Of a stretch of 64,000 bases of DNA, positions 34,189-47,266 are shown piece after piece (positions within the stretch are counted from its first letter, which is position 1; each line of letters begins with the position of its first letter). The DNA lies in the NCBI GenBank assembly GCA_030435675.1, contig CM059622.1, forward strand, positions 14,322,001-14,386,000. The letters are read 5' to 3'. A model generated the notes under the pieces. That model searched no databases. It worked only from the letters and a program-made list of their open reading frames with translations, and was not told where the DNA came from. A program made the translations under genes and the position numbers. Source of the stretch: Steinernema hermaphroditum. Taxonomy: Eukaryota; Nematoda; Chromadorea; Rhabditida; Steinernematidae.

Positions 34189-35789
34189 ATGTCCGCTCTG
34201 ATTAGGTCTGTCGATCATGTGGTAACGGATCTTATTATGTCTATTTTCTGCAGTAGACGCCTTCAATAGCAGTTCAGTTGTATCACATCCTCTTTCTATG
34301 CTCAATCTTATCGTATCTCCGAATATTAGAGTTTAATAATGGGTCACACGAGGAAAACCTCACAAGAACTCAGGAGAAATAGCACTACAGATATGCCTTA
34401 TACCGGTGAACCTTTAAGTGTTTTCCCATCATTAAGTGATAATAACATAGGCTGGCCTTGATTCGATCAACCGCTGATACATTGATGGGTAACATAGAAA
34501 TGTTTACATTAACATAACAGTAGCTCTAAGTCACGCATTTCTCCGTCCAACTGTCGAAAGGTTCCTTGCCAACAACCTATGATTTATGCCGATGCCTCCC
34601 ATGTCGTATAATGTGTTAGTCAATGCATGCCAGAACCAAAAAACATCCGACATGGCATATTCAATAGACGGCATGGCATATTCAAGCTGACATTAAGCAC
34701 TCATGCGTAACCATAATCTTTATGACACCCTTGCCGAACTTCGCGTGCACTCGTCATTGAAACGTTGCATGCGTGATACTGCATGTGTTCGCTGGTTAAT
34801 GAAGTTGAACCCTTTGAAACTCAGATGGTCATTTAAAAATTTCACGGCCTTCACGGCTGTTGTTGATGGTGGCGGACAGCGGCATCCGATCGTCCTTTGA
34901 AGGCATCTCTGGCCAAGAAACCCTTAGATTTCTCACACAGATTAAAAGCGAAAGATGCACGTAGGCATGTTTTCAAGCCCGTAGCTTATCGCTGTGACGC
35001 ATTTTAATCCTACTAACAAGGAAGACCTTTGGCTTTTCGATTTCGTCCCTATGACCAAAATTCGTTCCAAAATTGCACATAGAGACCAACCGTACCTTTT
35101 CAATACCAAAAATCAAGACTCAAATGGGTTGTTCAGTCACAGGATTACTGCTTATTGTACGCGGTGCAAGAGATTGATGATTCATCCACGTAATAATGAT
35201 AGCCTTTCCTTTTCTTAAATATTGCATTTCTCTAATATTGAAAGGATTGACAGAATAGCGTAAAGGATGTAATGATGTAAGGGCTGTTTACATAGGTTCC
35301 CCTAAACGTATAGCAAACCAACCGGGACCTACACGGCTATAACAACATTTCCTCCAGATATAAAAAAATCTCGACATTAGGGAGGGCGATCAGACGCAAA
35401 TGCTCCCACGTTTTCTCAAAGCGATAAAACGAGCTTCCTGTAGGTCTAGGAACCCGGAAACTTGTCCCAAATGTGGTCAAAGAATATCAATTCCTCGTCA
35501 TTGCTGATTTCAAAGAATATAACACTCTCGGAAGATTGTGTAAAGCGTAAATACGTTCACAGCTGGCTCTAATGACGGGTGTCCTTTATTTTTATGATTC
35601 ATATTTATAGCTCGCTCTTGACAAGAAGAGCGGAGGCGTCGACGAGTTCGTGTATATTGCTATTAGCCTAGTGCAAACATGAGTATAGGACATATGGAAA
35701 AGATTATGGTTAAAGCGATTTAAAATTAGATTAGGTTCTGCTAAGCAATGACCACTATGTAGGTCTTTCTTGTTGCTCGATATAACATG
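34189..35789. other. Intergenic, nothing recognised
   Basis: AT-rich; short frames only. No conserved motif, RNA gene or clear repeat. Confidence 0.4.
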
Positions 35790-36306
35790 GTCTTTCATTT
35801 GTGTTCCCAGTGATCGGTCGGGTCGTCCACTCGCTCTTTCTGAGGCTGTCTGGGGCCGACTGAGTTGAGTGAGCGGTCGTTTTCGGCCGTCATTGTTGGT
35901 TGCATAGTGACCGCCCCGGCTCCCAGAAGGCCTGGAACACCAGGGAGCCGTAGTTCCAACGTCTTGCCAAGAAACCCGTCACTGCCGCCCGACTCCACCC
36001 GCGCCGCCAGAGAAGCCGAAGAAGCGTTACAACTCCGAAGTCTGTGCCGCCAGCTGCCTTGATGGTTCCCGGTTTGCCCGTTGTGCTCCACCGACGCGTT
36101 TCGCCCAGATGCCGTTCTTCGCCCGTGCTGCCCGCGGAAGCCGCCGAAGAAGCTTCTCAACTCCGACGTCCGCGCTGCCACCCGAGCTGAAGATGGGCTT
36201 GCTGTGTTCCACCGTCTCCGGGGTCAACTTTTCGCCTCTCTGATGCCCGCGCACACTGATGGGATCGTCGCCTTCTACTCTGATGCTGTGCCCTGCGCCG
36301 AAGCCA
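35790..36306. repeat. R2 repeat, copy 4
   Basis: The longest R2 copy, alignable with 18598-19068 from GTCCACTCGCTCT through CTCTGATGCTGTGCCC. Minus-strand frames give a basic Arg/Gly-rich peptide similar in both copies. No transposase or polymerase motif seen. Confidence 0.65.
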
Positions 36307-37099
36307 GAAGACCGACGACTACGGAGTGACAATGTGGTTTTTGTGCATATATATGACGTCTCGCAAGGCGTAAGCCTTAGATACGAGAAATAAACTCGTA
36401 ACTCGTAAACTCGATATAACATTGCTATTTCGATCATGGTATAAGCCGTTGATCCAGCAGTATTAACACGTAAAACCTATTCCACGAAAGATAGAGAATA
36501 ACCTTCGATAACGCTATTGTGAAAAAGCATAGTATAGAAGAAAGTCGCCTGTGATGTCATTGCTTTTTCACGCTACACTGCAAGGTCAATAATCGTATTT
36601 TTAAAATAAGGTTAATAAACAAAGCAAGGTGATTTCCATTTCACTGAATTTGACTCTCATTTTACCGGTACTATCCCATGGGCTTCATACGATGGGGATA
36701 TAGAGTTGCACTTCGTCCAATCCACTGAATCGAGTCGAGTTGAGCTAACTCGAGCCCGAATCGCATATCAACCCTTTGTCTGAAGGCAATATTCTTTTTA
36801 GATATGTGTGATGTTCACACTTTTCTTGGTGTAAATCTAAAACTTAAAAGGACTCGGAAATCCCGTCTGAATTGGATTTGAATTAGTCTTTTAATTCAAG
36901 CATCAAATGCATTTTTCAATGTAAGATTTTACGAAATTGCCTCCTTCCTAGAAATGCTATATCTATTGTTTTCACTATCCATTTTTTTAGAGTTCGAACA
37001 ATAGGAAAACACGAAGATTTCTAGAACAATTATTCCTTGAAATCAAATCTTTATTTTATGAAATGGATTTATGACCTTATCTGGTTATTGAGCAGTTAT
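36307..37099. other. Intergenic, nothing recognised
   Basis: AT-rich sequence without gene signals. Confidence 0.4.
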
Positions 37100-37280
37100 G
37101 TCAGAGCACTTTATGAAAATGACTTCTGTGACAATGTTTTTGGTGACCTTTTTGTGCACATTTCGCGAGTTGTTAGAAGAATGATTTATGAACTCGGTGA
37201 ACGGCCGTGTCAGAACAATTCGAGAAAATGACTTCTGGGGGCATATTTGGAATGGCCACTTTTTGTCAATGCTTAAGTTC
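37100..37280. repeat. Local tandem duplication, about 109-bp period
   Basis: GTCAGAGCA...GAAAATGACTTCTG at about 37100 and GTCAGAACA...GAAAATGACTTCTG at about 37209, followed by similar T-rich sequence. Confidence 0.5.
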
Positions 37281-37904
37281 GAAAATGCATAAAAATGGAA
37301 AGTTTGGTCACAAGGGCGCAAGCTTGAGAAAGTGCTTACATAGGATAGGCAGAGAGGATCGTTTAGACATACAGACACGAAAGTTTCGTGACGAAACCAC
37401 TTCGAAGACCATGTAATGAGAAAGTTCTTTATGTTGGGCAGGAGGACCATGTCCGGCGAGTAAACTTATTTGACGCTCCCTACGATTGTTGTTAAAGACT
37501 GCTGCCAAAACACAAGTGTGTGATAGATCGCGATATAAAACGGGTACCCTGAATAGCACAAAATTATGGGACTTTCGACCGAACGACCAAAAGCCAGAAG
37601 CCTCTTTGTAACCATGTAACAGGTAAGTAATAATTATCGCAATTATCGAGCATGTAATTATGCTCTGAAATTATTCAGAGAGTAGGAGTCAGTTCTACTC
37701 TTACCGAACCGTTTTGTAGAGCATACCTTAACCGCTGTATTTTGTCATCGATGATTGTGTAAGAAAAAAGTATGATCACGTTAGATAACGCCAAACTGTG
37801 AACACGTCCTTTCACGTTGTTCGAGATCCCCATATAAACCGTGTGGTCTATGTCATTCTGTCTGCAGGGGAGCGGTTTCAGAAACAAGACAAAATAGGGA
37901 TGTC

Positions 37905-38280
37905 GGATAATCGGCCGGCGTCGAACCGGCCCCGACCGATTATCACAATGACCCACACAGCTCGAAAGCAACCGGTTCAAGTGTTTTTACAGCTCGAATA
38001 GTATATGTACTGGAAATGTATAAGAAGAGACGATACGCAGTTCACCGTAACCGACCGATTACAAATCAGACACGTTTGCTTTCCGGTTGCTTTCACAGTT
38101 AGATTTACCTGGTTAGATTTGATTAAAAACGATTTTCCGAGCATCATTCTTGCCGCCCGCAGGGATATGGTGTCTCCATACGAAAGGTCGTTAGCCCTTT
38201 CGTGTGTTTACCGCCGATAGGCTACTGGTGTTTTGCCGCCCACAGAGCTATTTGGTTTTTAGTACCTAGAGGGTGCGCGC
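37905..38280 (-). repeat. tRNA-derived SINE-like repeat, copy 2
   Basis: On the minus strand, a T-arm (GGGGCCGGTTCGACGCCGG) next to an ATAATCGGT arm at 37911-37955, then a second arm at about 38045-38070 (CTGATTTGTAATCGG, loop TTTGTAA as in tRNA-Thr UGU), then the body at 38217-38276 (TTGCCGCCCACAGAGCTATT). It shares its parts and orientation with copies at 17262 and 48318, but appears rearranged or doubled. Confidence 0.5.
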
Positions 38281-39847
38281 AGACCCGTTTATGTATTTAT
38301 AAAAGTGAAGAAGAATTACCTTGCACGGACAAACATTTGTAATATGATACATTTTGGTCGACTAAAATGCAAACTAGGGCATGAACATCGCCAAAAGTGT
38401 GATGAATACCTTCTTTAAGTAGTTTACACTTGCCACCATGGAACTAAATCCCTCAATTTTAGCTGAGTACGTTCCAAACCAAGCATCACATTTTTAGGAA
38501 TGTTAATTTTCCGAAAATATTTCATAAATGTGTCTGCGATCCAAACATTTCTCCTCCAGTACGGGTATAATTGCTCCGATTTTTCCTCTCCAAAAACGTC
38601 ACGTTCACGGAACTATGTGTGAAGACTCGAACAACTTTCAGATCGAGATCAGAGATTAGTTGATCGCAGAATTTCGGCGAGAAATGTAACATTGAAACAA
38701 GAGTGAACACCACTGGAGTGATGTCTTTTTTAACTGCATTACACATCTCTTTACTACAAACCAGTGGGTGTACATACCTCTTCAACCAGGGTTGCGTGTC
38801 AGCCGAACGCCGTGCTTCCAATTATCACGTCAAGTGCGTGAGGGCCATGTGCAAATACAAATCTTTTTGGCGCCAAATTTGCTCAAACAAAGCAAACCAT
38901 GCGCCGCCGCCTACGTCACGGCACAGATTGCTTTCTTGAGTGTGTCACCGCCGAAATTGTTCCCCGAAGATTACTATTATTGCACCCTCGAATCGCGGCC
39001 CGCAGGAGCGAAGGCTGTGATTTGGGGCGATTGGGGTGCGGCGAGAGTAGCGATTAAGAGCGATGCATAAAACGAAGTGGTTTTCATCTTTGAAAGAGAA
39101 GGTGCTTTTTGGAAGGCGCCCGCTACACCCCCTCAAACTAACGAAGATCGCCGACAATCCGATTGTTACGCGAAAATTGAATTGATTTAGCAAGTGTCTA
39201 GCTTGCCGACACTTAACAATTCGGTGCTGACATCAAAAATCGCCAAAAATCAAAACAATAAAGCAATCAAGTCAATGGGATGGAGACGTGGACAATGAGG
39301 GCATCTCCCACGTTGTTTACGTGAGAATCGGAAATGTGTGCACATTTGAAAAACCGAAAAGATGTCGCCTGGTTTTGACACATGAAGGGGAGTCGCTATA
39401 GTTTCAGCCATAGATCACATTGGACTAACTGTCAGCCTCAGATGAATGTTCAGAAGTGTCGGAGAAGTAACAAGGAAGTGTTGAGCAAAGAAGACATAAG
39501 CTTCCGAAAATTAGAGTCCAACACGCGACCATTTGTTATGCGTTCAACTCACAATTCAAACAATCGTCCGTGAAAGTACAACTTATTGAAGCCACTTTTT
39601 TATTAATGAGTTCTGTTCGTTTGTTAGCGTTTGTGGCCAAAGAGCTTAGCTGCACTCTGCAACCGATGAGGATTTACTGGAAGCTGCAAACGAAAACGAA
39701 ATGTGCCCTACAAAGGAATTCTCCGTCTTTTTTGTTCGTCTAAGCTCTCTCAAGCCGATGCGACCAAAATGTTGAATGTATTCGCAACTGCTCAAAATAT
39801 AAGGGTTTGTAGAGGATAGCTTAGAAATGATAGGCCTCGAGTAGTCG
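38281..39847. other. Intergenic, nothing recognised
   Basis: A slightly GC-rich patch at about 38890-39065 may be a promoter or decayed coding remnant. No model found. Confidence 0.35.
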
Positions 39848-41020
39848 CATCCACGGCCTCCCTTTCAGGGATCGTTCACAATCTTCAACGCTCAGCATCC
39901 GATGTTCAATGTCCACGATGACTTTCCCGTGATCAGTGATGTCGGTGGAGGATTTCGTAAGAACAGTGAATAACCAATATGCATTATGACTTTCTGATGA
40001 TGAGTGATAGAGGAGCGACCAGTCGGCTCAGTCAGTCGGCATGGAAATGAGTTACTCATTGAGCGGCATGTCTTTGTGACTAAATGAGACTGTCTACAGC
40101 GGCGGCGACGGGAATGGACTCAGATCTCTCAGATGCGCATAAAACGGACTCATCAGCGGTGGATTTGTCAGTTGCAGAGTCGACAGCTCTGGGAGGCAGT
40201 GGCGTTAGAAGTCAATCGGATACTCATGCTGGAGGATGGTCCATGAGTATACCGATAGGTTTCTGACGCCGCTATCCCCATTTCAATCGAGTGTGCGGGT
40301 CCTGAGAGCCTCAAACCTCCTTATTCCCAACCTCTATTGGCAACGGAGGGAGTAGAAAACGAAGTGCTCATGATGGACGTGCTGAATCCATGAGTCTTCT
40401 GTTTTTTACTCTCGCCGTTTTCTACTCTCGCCAGTTAAGAGTCGACAGCCTTGAGAGGCAGCGGCGTCAGAAGTCAATCGATTACTCATACTGTAGTACA
40501 ATGCATGAGGAGCTGATTGGATTCCGATGCCGCTGTCCCCTCGGCTTTCTTATTTCAACCCTGTGTTCTCGTGAACTTCTGATATTTCTGGCCGTCGTTT
40601 TCCGTCTTATTTTTCCATTGGCAAGGGAGAGAGTAGGCAACGCAATGCTCATGAGTGTGGTCTTGAAGCCATGAGTATAGCGCTTCTTACCGTCGCCCTT
40701 GTCTTTGTCACTACCACCTACTGTACTAGAACAACCTGAGAGACGTAGTAGCGACAGTAACCAACGCGATACACATGAGTGATTTGGATCATGGGTAGCG
40801 CATTGGTTGCAATCGCCTTTGCGACTTTCATTTCTCCCGACACTGAGGACTCCTTGGCATAAAACTGTAAGGTCACAATCAAGTAACTGACTCGCGGGGT
40901 GGCCCAAAAAGGATGTCTAGATGTCTCCAAAACGATTCAGCAATTCAGACAGGTGAGACCGGTCGATTTCTTTCGTCTTTCACTTTCCGGTCGATCTTAC
41001 GGTCCAATACCCAGGATTAA
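39848..41020 (-). mobile_element. Dispersed element, copy B (inverted)
   Basis: Inverted counterpart of 15640-16806. The core around 40680-40800 is almost identical to its partner, with small indels elsewhere. It ends on one side at CATCCACGG (39848) and on the other passes the GGGTGGCCCAAAAAGGATGTC terminus at about 40896 into the same sequence found left of that terminus in copy A. Confidence 0.7.
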
Positions 41021-41038
41021 TCAAATAAGAGACATACA

Positions 41039-41434
41039 GGGTGGCCCGAGAGCATCTATACATCGGTTTCTTTCGTTGTTCGCTTTCCGACCGGTCTCAC
41101 GACAGAAACGAAAACATTCTAGCACTATGTCTAGAGGCCCTTTTTCTAGCCCAATACGTAACATCTGATCGAAAGTCCTCCAAGTGGTTAAGACTAGGTT
41201 TAGTCCAAAGCAAACGACGCGTTTTCAGTAAAAGCCGATCGGAAATGGTGATTCAAAAAAGGGGATCTAGACAGAATACTGTGATGATATTTCTGTGGGC
41301 ATCGAACCGTGAGACTGGCTCGAAAATGACAAAGAGAAGCGAAAAACGACAAAAAGTTACTGATCTCAGCGGTCCAAATTTCTGAGCGGCTTTCGAGGCT
41401 TCTGTCTAAATGCTCCTTTTGGGCCACCCTGTGC
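41039..41434. mobile_element. Short TIR element (MITE-like)
   Basis: Begins CAGGGTGGCCC after 'TA' and ends GGGCCACCCTG, facing inverted ends; inside the right end, CTTCTGTCTAAATGCTCC resembles the terminus at 15645-15675. A terminal CAGGGTGGCCC with TA is typical of Tc1/mariner-type ends. No transposase frame, so non-autonomous. Confidence 0.6.
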
Positions 41435-42243
41435 TATCAGCATTATTTCGCGTCAGTAGCGCAGTACGTCACCACTGCCCATATAAACATTTCATCACAG
41501 ACATCACAGTTCGTAAAAGTTGCACGTTGTTTCAATACATAATTCACAGGACATACCAGGGACTCCGAGAACGGTCGTCACGCATAGGTGAAGTACTTCC
41601 TGGTGTAAATCTTTATTACGATTTGTAGTCCGTGCCGAACGCATGATTGACGAGAGACGTAGATGAAGCAGAATGAAGAAGAAATCGCGACAATTGTTTT
41701 CGAAGCAAGGAGGAACTTGGAGGAGGAACCTCATTTACTGTTTTCGACAGCCAAGTGGAGCGAAAAAGAGAGTAAACTAATTTGCGCGCAGATGAAGCGT
41801 CATACAAGAGGGAGGAAGAAGTGGCGCGGAAGAATGCGATCAGCACAGTCGTTAGAGATGAGTGTGTGGGATTTGAGAAGTGTTTCTGAGAATCGGACAA
41901 AAACACGTAAATTGTAGTGACCATGAAGTACACGGGGGAGTTAGGTACCGGTTGTAATTTACATCATATTTATGGTTATGATTTTCGGTTCCCCCACACT
42001 AATAAGCAGAGCATCAAACAACATATTGTTGATGATCATTCGAGTACATTTAGGGTAGCTTTATTTGACTCAAGTCATCGCACAAAGCTTGGTCTTATCT
42101 AGGCTCGGCTAGACCTTTCCATTCTTATCAGTGCATTAATTTACAAGCTTTCAAGTACCACTCTAAATAGTCAAAATGCTTTTTTATCATAACCCAAAAT
42201 CAGCGCATTAAACCAGATAACTTAAACCTCACACTAGGCACGT
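41435..42243. other. Intergenic; unassigned frames
   Basis: Overlapping opposite-strand frames at 41616-41933 look moderately protein-like on both strands but have no recognisable domain and no splice context. Confidence 0.3.
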
Positions 42244-42430
42244 ATAGAACAGCTCCCGTGTGTGGCAATAATCTCTAGATTGTGGGACATTTTGAGTACT
42301 CCCATAAGAGAGCCCTGTGTCCTAATGAATAGAACAGCTACCGAATATGGCAATAATAGATTGTGTCCCTTTGGTCACCTTGGGTAAGTAAGTGAGCATA
42401 CGTGATCCAAGAAATCTTGTGTCCTATTGA
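42244..42430. repeat. Tandem duplication, about 85-bp period
   Basis: ATAGAACAGCT(C/A)CCG...TGGCAATAAT...AGATTGTG occurs at 42244 and 42329; both units end in TGTCCTA(A/T)TGA. Confidence 0.65.
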
Positions 42431-44972
42431 ATATTTAAAATATTGATCTATCATTGTAGATAGACCCATAAAACAGACCCAAAATTCCATGCCACATCAT
42501 TTTTCTTTGAGAAATAGCATTTAAAATTTCCCATCGGCGGGCAAACTTTTTATTTTGTGTCGAAGCCTCTTTTCCTGCACTTCAAACACAAAGTGGCTCT
42601 TTGTTCAAGCCAAACATCTTTCCTTGGAACGAATTATCAAAATGACTTCCGTAGTCAATTGTCTTTGGTCCCAAAAATGGAACTACAAAGGTGGGCTCTG
42701 AAGTTAATTGGAAACCCATTTGGCCACATTGCAACAAAGGCCACAGTAAGGAAACGTAGAAATGATGATAGACACAAAACCAGTGCTCAAGTGTGAACGC
42801 GCAGATTGTGGATCAGACGCATACAAAGGACCCGATCAAGCAGATAGGTAAGCACTTACCGTGATCGTGGTCTCCGTTTCACGGACATGATGGATCAGGA
42901 GGTTCGTCGTGTTAGAAGTCAGTCGTAACTGCTCAACGTTAATGAAATTTCAGCAGCAAAAATTTAAAAAGAGGGTCCTCCACGTTTAGTTCATCATCCC
43001 AATGAGTTCACAAAGTAATCTGACATCAGAGAAGTCACTTAAAAGGTTGGGTTATACATCCCGATCGATATGACTGTTCGCAAAAAGCGGTGTGAGAGAG
43101 CGCGGGCAAACAGAAAACATGCAGACTAACGTTTCTAGGGCTATGGGCAGTAGCTGTGAGAACCAAAACAAGCTGCTATTCTATCAGAATCTGTTTTGAA
43201 ATGTGTCCAAAAAGAGGACAACGCATACTTTTTCGGTAGACTCATTTGGATTGCTGTCATGGGGTATAATTTTAAAAATGCATGTCCTAACTAGACGCGT
43301 AACATAACATTCCTAACAGAGCAACTTTCATCGCTCCGAAATGCTCTCATTGATCCTTGGCCAACATTGTTTTATCATCTTTTTAGAGTTACTCCGGCAG
43401 ATCGTTGTTCCTCTTGTCCGAGTGTCACGGCCTCGTCGAGGGTGCTCACTCGCGCGCAGACACGGTAGACACTTCTGGAAGCAGTATTTTATATGGGAAT
43501 ATCAAATTCTGTATGGATGGCAATAACTAAGATAGGAGCGCTAAGTGTTTTGTCAATCAACGAACCGTAAATGCAGGAACGAAGCAATCGCTGGTCTCGT
43601 TTCTCCTCTCTGCAAGCCGACTCTTGGTCTCAATCAGAAACGTGCCAAGAGTAATTGCTTTGCAGCGGTTTAAGTGCATCTTCTTCTAAATCTGTGTTGC
43701 CGTATCAGATGGACGGCGGAAATTAACGCGGTGCTAATTCAGAGATGAGAGCAGATATGTGCAGAAAGCTTATACGTCAGATACGCAAATAGTTCGCCTC
43801 GAAATGGTGATCATTTCTGAGCGGTATACGGGGCGGGATGCTAATAAAAAACACTACTACTGACGCAATTCAATCTTCATTTCTACTGTTTCGCCTAAAT
43901 CCGCACACAATAAACAGCATTTTACGAGTTTGTTTTGGTTCACCAACGGCTGAATGCCAACATAAACGAAACGTATACCAAACCACATCGTCATAGTATC
44001 CTAGTGCGGATGTGGAGAGAATTTGTGTACTTCGAACTACCCCATTTCTTCTTCACTGACAGAGCGAACGGACGACTTTTTCTATTTTAATCGAATTTCC
44101 TGCACAACACTTCCGACCGAATAAAAAACGAACGAAAAGCGCCAGACTGGAAACTCATAATAATGTAATCATGCACAAAAAGGTCTGCAAGTGGAGACAC
44201 TATGGCGACCACTTGGCACAGCCATTCTTTTCTGGTGAAACGCTACTGGAGCACAAGGACTAAAGCATACGAGCGTTTCGAAAGGTGTACTTTAAACTTT
44301 GAAGCTGGAAAAGAAAACGAATAGTCAAAAACAAAACCAAAATAAAAAAGAAGTCATCTAATGCCCGACGCCGATCAGGGGTGTACTAGATAGAGGCCGG
44401 GCCGGGCAGTTGAACACACCAAAACTAGCCTGTCCTCAATCAAGGTTCACTATTTAAACTCTACTTTAAACGGCGAAAATACAAACTCTTTGTGGGCAAT
44501 GAGGAATGCCGTGGTAAGACCCACTCGTGAAGCGGGACTGACGCGGAGAATCATCGTGATTTTTATTTGTGCAGTTCAGATTCAGCTCATAATCAAATAA
44601 TTGCATATCGGTCCAAGATGATTCTCTCAACTTTTGCAAAAAAAGCGCTGATACGGAGCTGTCTGGTGGGTCCTACAACGAGGTGCCTGAGTAATTACGA
44701 AAAGTGTAGATTTTTGATCGTTCTGAGTTGCTTTAAACAGTGAAACTTGATTTAGGGTATGTGAGTTTAGGCGTGTTTAAACTACCCAGATTGGCCTCTA
44801 TCCACTTTAGCTAAGCTCAGCCCTACAGGCGTATGGCACTAAAAAGCGCTCCCTTGTGAGTAAGACCTAAATGGCTGGCCGTGCTGTTGTTGTTCTCAGG
44901 ACTCCTCGTCTAACCAGCAGCTGAGAGCCTAGAGTAGCGAATCATATGGCATTGGAGTTAAACAATGCGTGC
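42431..44972. other. Intergenic, nothing recognised
   Basis: Contains a short repeat shared with the vWA intron (GACTGTTCGC...GCGGTGTGA near 43070). No gene or RNA seen. Confidence 0.35.
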
Positions 44973-45159
44973 GTACTACTGGTAATCGTAGTTGGCTCGT
45001 AATCCGAATCGCTTGGGTACCCTAATGAACCCGAAAAAGTCGAACGTGGCAGTCGATTGTGATAGCATCTGATAAGAATATCATACCGACAAACAAGACG
45101 GTTTAAAGGGTACACCAGTGCGATTGGGATTACGAGCCAACTACGATTACCAGTAGTAC
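44973..45159. mobile_element. 187-bp element with about 52-bp terminal inverted repeats
   Basis: 44973-45021 (GTACTACTGGTAATCGTAGT onward to GGGTACCCT) is repeated inverted at about 45108-45159 with few mismatches. The ~85-bp middle is unique. Size and structure are those of a MITE, or of a foldback element able to form a long hairpin transcript. No clear target-site duplication is visible. Confidence 0.75.
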
Positions 45160-47266
45160 ACATAAGAGTTCTAGGTGGATATGACCTCTTGGCCTATAGA
45201 AGAAAGTCCTCAAAAACAGAGACTCCGTTCGTGTTTATCTTGTCAATGTGTTTCCTAGAACAATCACTTTTCCATGTAAACACTAATCGACGTTGACAAG
45301 ATAATGTTGAGGCTTTTAGAGAGGGACGATTAGCGTTCGGATAACAGTAGTTATCTTGATACGTCGCTATGACAGGGAAAGTTCTCGAAAACGTCCAACA
45401 AAAACAGGATAATTTGCGGGTGATGCCAAGGTTTTATAACTCGAAATAACGAATTCATCCATAATTACTTTCTTCCACGCGAGCGTCTGAGAAATACATG
45501 CTGAACATCGCCATTTACATTCCCTTCCGTGTGATGTGTGTACATTTATCATTTACTAAAGCCACGGTGGTTCTCAGAAATATTCGCTATGAAAACAAAC
45601 CTGTCGCGGAGGTTCTTCCTCGTTCATCATGCGCGCTACGCCCAAAAATTTAATATTAAAATTTGTTTTCGGTTCCTGTCGTGTTGCGTGTTTTACAAAT
45701 GGCCTGGTAACGCCATCGTTGTCAACTGTAAACAAAACGCTGGATTTTTGAACAGGCTGGTCATGAATACATTTACTTATGAAAACAAGCATAATGCCGT
45801 TTCAACCGTCCTCTTTGGGATTTAGACCATCCTTTTTTTGAGGAAATCTACATTTACTTATGAAAAAGTAACAAATCGAAAAGGGAAGGGTTGAAAGCAT
45901 TAGGGGATAGTTGAAGCGGACGGTTAAATATTCAACATTTTTGCTGTTTTCGATGAGCTACACTATCTAATACGAACGTTGGAAGGATGGCCAACCGAAA
46001 GTGAAAATCCTCATTCACCCTTAAGAGAAAGAACTTTTAGTGCCATAAAATAAAGTACAGTCTTTACATTGAAATTTTGGAAAAGGGATGCTAGTGCTAT
46101 TCTGTGTTATATACTCCAAAGTTACTGTTTCATGTACAGAAACATGGCATAATAATGACAGAATGCTGTTAATGTAACTGGCTTCACTGGAAGCAGGCAT
46201 CTGTGCATGCTTGTAAGTTCCAATTAACCATTACTGATCGCCTTCTTGTTTTGGACATCACCTCAAAGAATGGCCACTTGAGATTGTTTGTTCAAGATAA
46301 ACGTCAATTACAGAACCGCGAAAGTGAAGACGCGATCGAAATTCAGGCATCTTTGCATTTGTGCGCATCAAATCAAACGGAAATGGTCCTGGAAAAGCTT
46401 GCACTGGGCACCTCATAATCGGTGAGTCCAATTCAGAAAGGGATCTAGTCATCTATGAATAAACTGAATTATAAATCAGGCAATTGCTCAATTCCAAAAT
46501 TTGTCATTTTACGACAGATAGCCTTGAAATGAAGTAGTTGATTATGTGCAAAATCTGTGCAAATTTAATGAGTTGGAAATTCAACATTTATTGTTTGTTG
46601 TAACCAATTCGTTCAACAGTCATGAACACGGGCTATAGTTGCGTTTTTGAGACATTTGGGTATTACTCAATTGAGTATCATTGAGCGCACGTGTCAACAA
46701 TAAACTTTGTGTAAGGTGTACTTTTCGTTTTCGGAGCTCGTCGGGAGTAACTATAGTATTTTTCATACATCACTCAAGTTGGTGACGATGTTTTTGCTTG
46801 CGACTTTAGGAAAACAAAATTGGTTTACCGTACATCCCTGATGAGCCCTATGAGATACACAGATCTTGAGCAATATGGGACATCAATAAACCAAACGTAC
46901 TATTCGGTGTTCAGACTAAACAAAAACATAAACTGGTCTAAATGTTAAAAGGACAATTGAAAATTTTATGACAAACATGCTGCCTTCATAGGGCGCTTTT
47001 ATTCATGTCAACATCGCTCTTGTCCTCCAACGAGCCTTCAGCCTTCTTTTTTTGGACATCACTTCAAAGGACGGCCACTCGAGATTGTTTGTTCAATTAG
47101 TGTTGAAGTTTCATAGGGCTGGTGCACTTTTAGAAAACTGCTTTTCACTCAATACCCAGTTCGGATTAAACGCTCATATTGCAATGTCTGTACACTCCTT
47201 AAATTTCGACCTAAATCTTCGCAAGATTCAAAATCATACACTTCCTATGGTATCGGGCTTACTTCT
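45160..47266. other. Intergenic with one dispersed duplication
   Basis: About 46236-46305 and 47033-47100 share TTTGGACATCACCTCAAAG and GAGATTGTTTGTTCAA with scattered differences, a local duplication about 800 bp apart. Otherwise no feature. Confidence 0.4.

Noticed and set aside
37911..37955. Stand-alone transcription terminator or palindrome
   Set aside because: The inverted GATAATCGG arms are explained by the tRNA-like arm of the SINE-like repeat.
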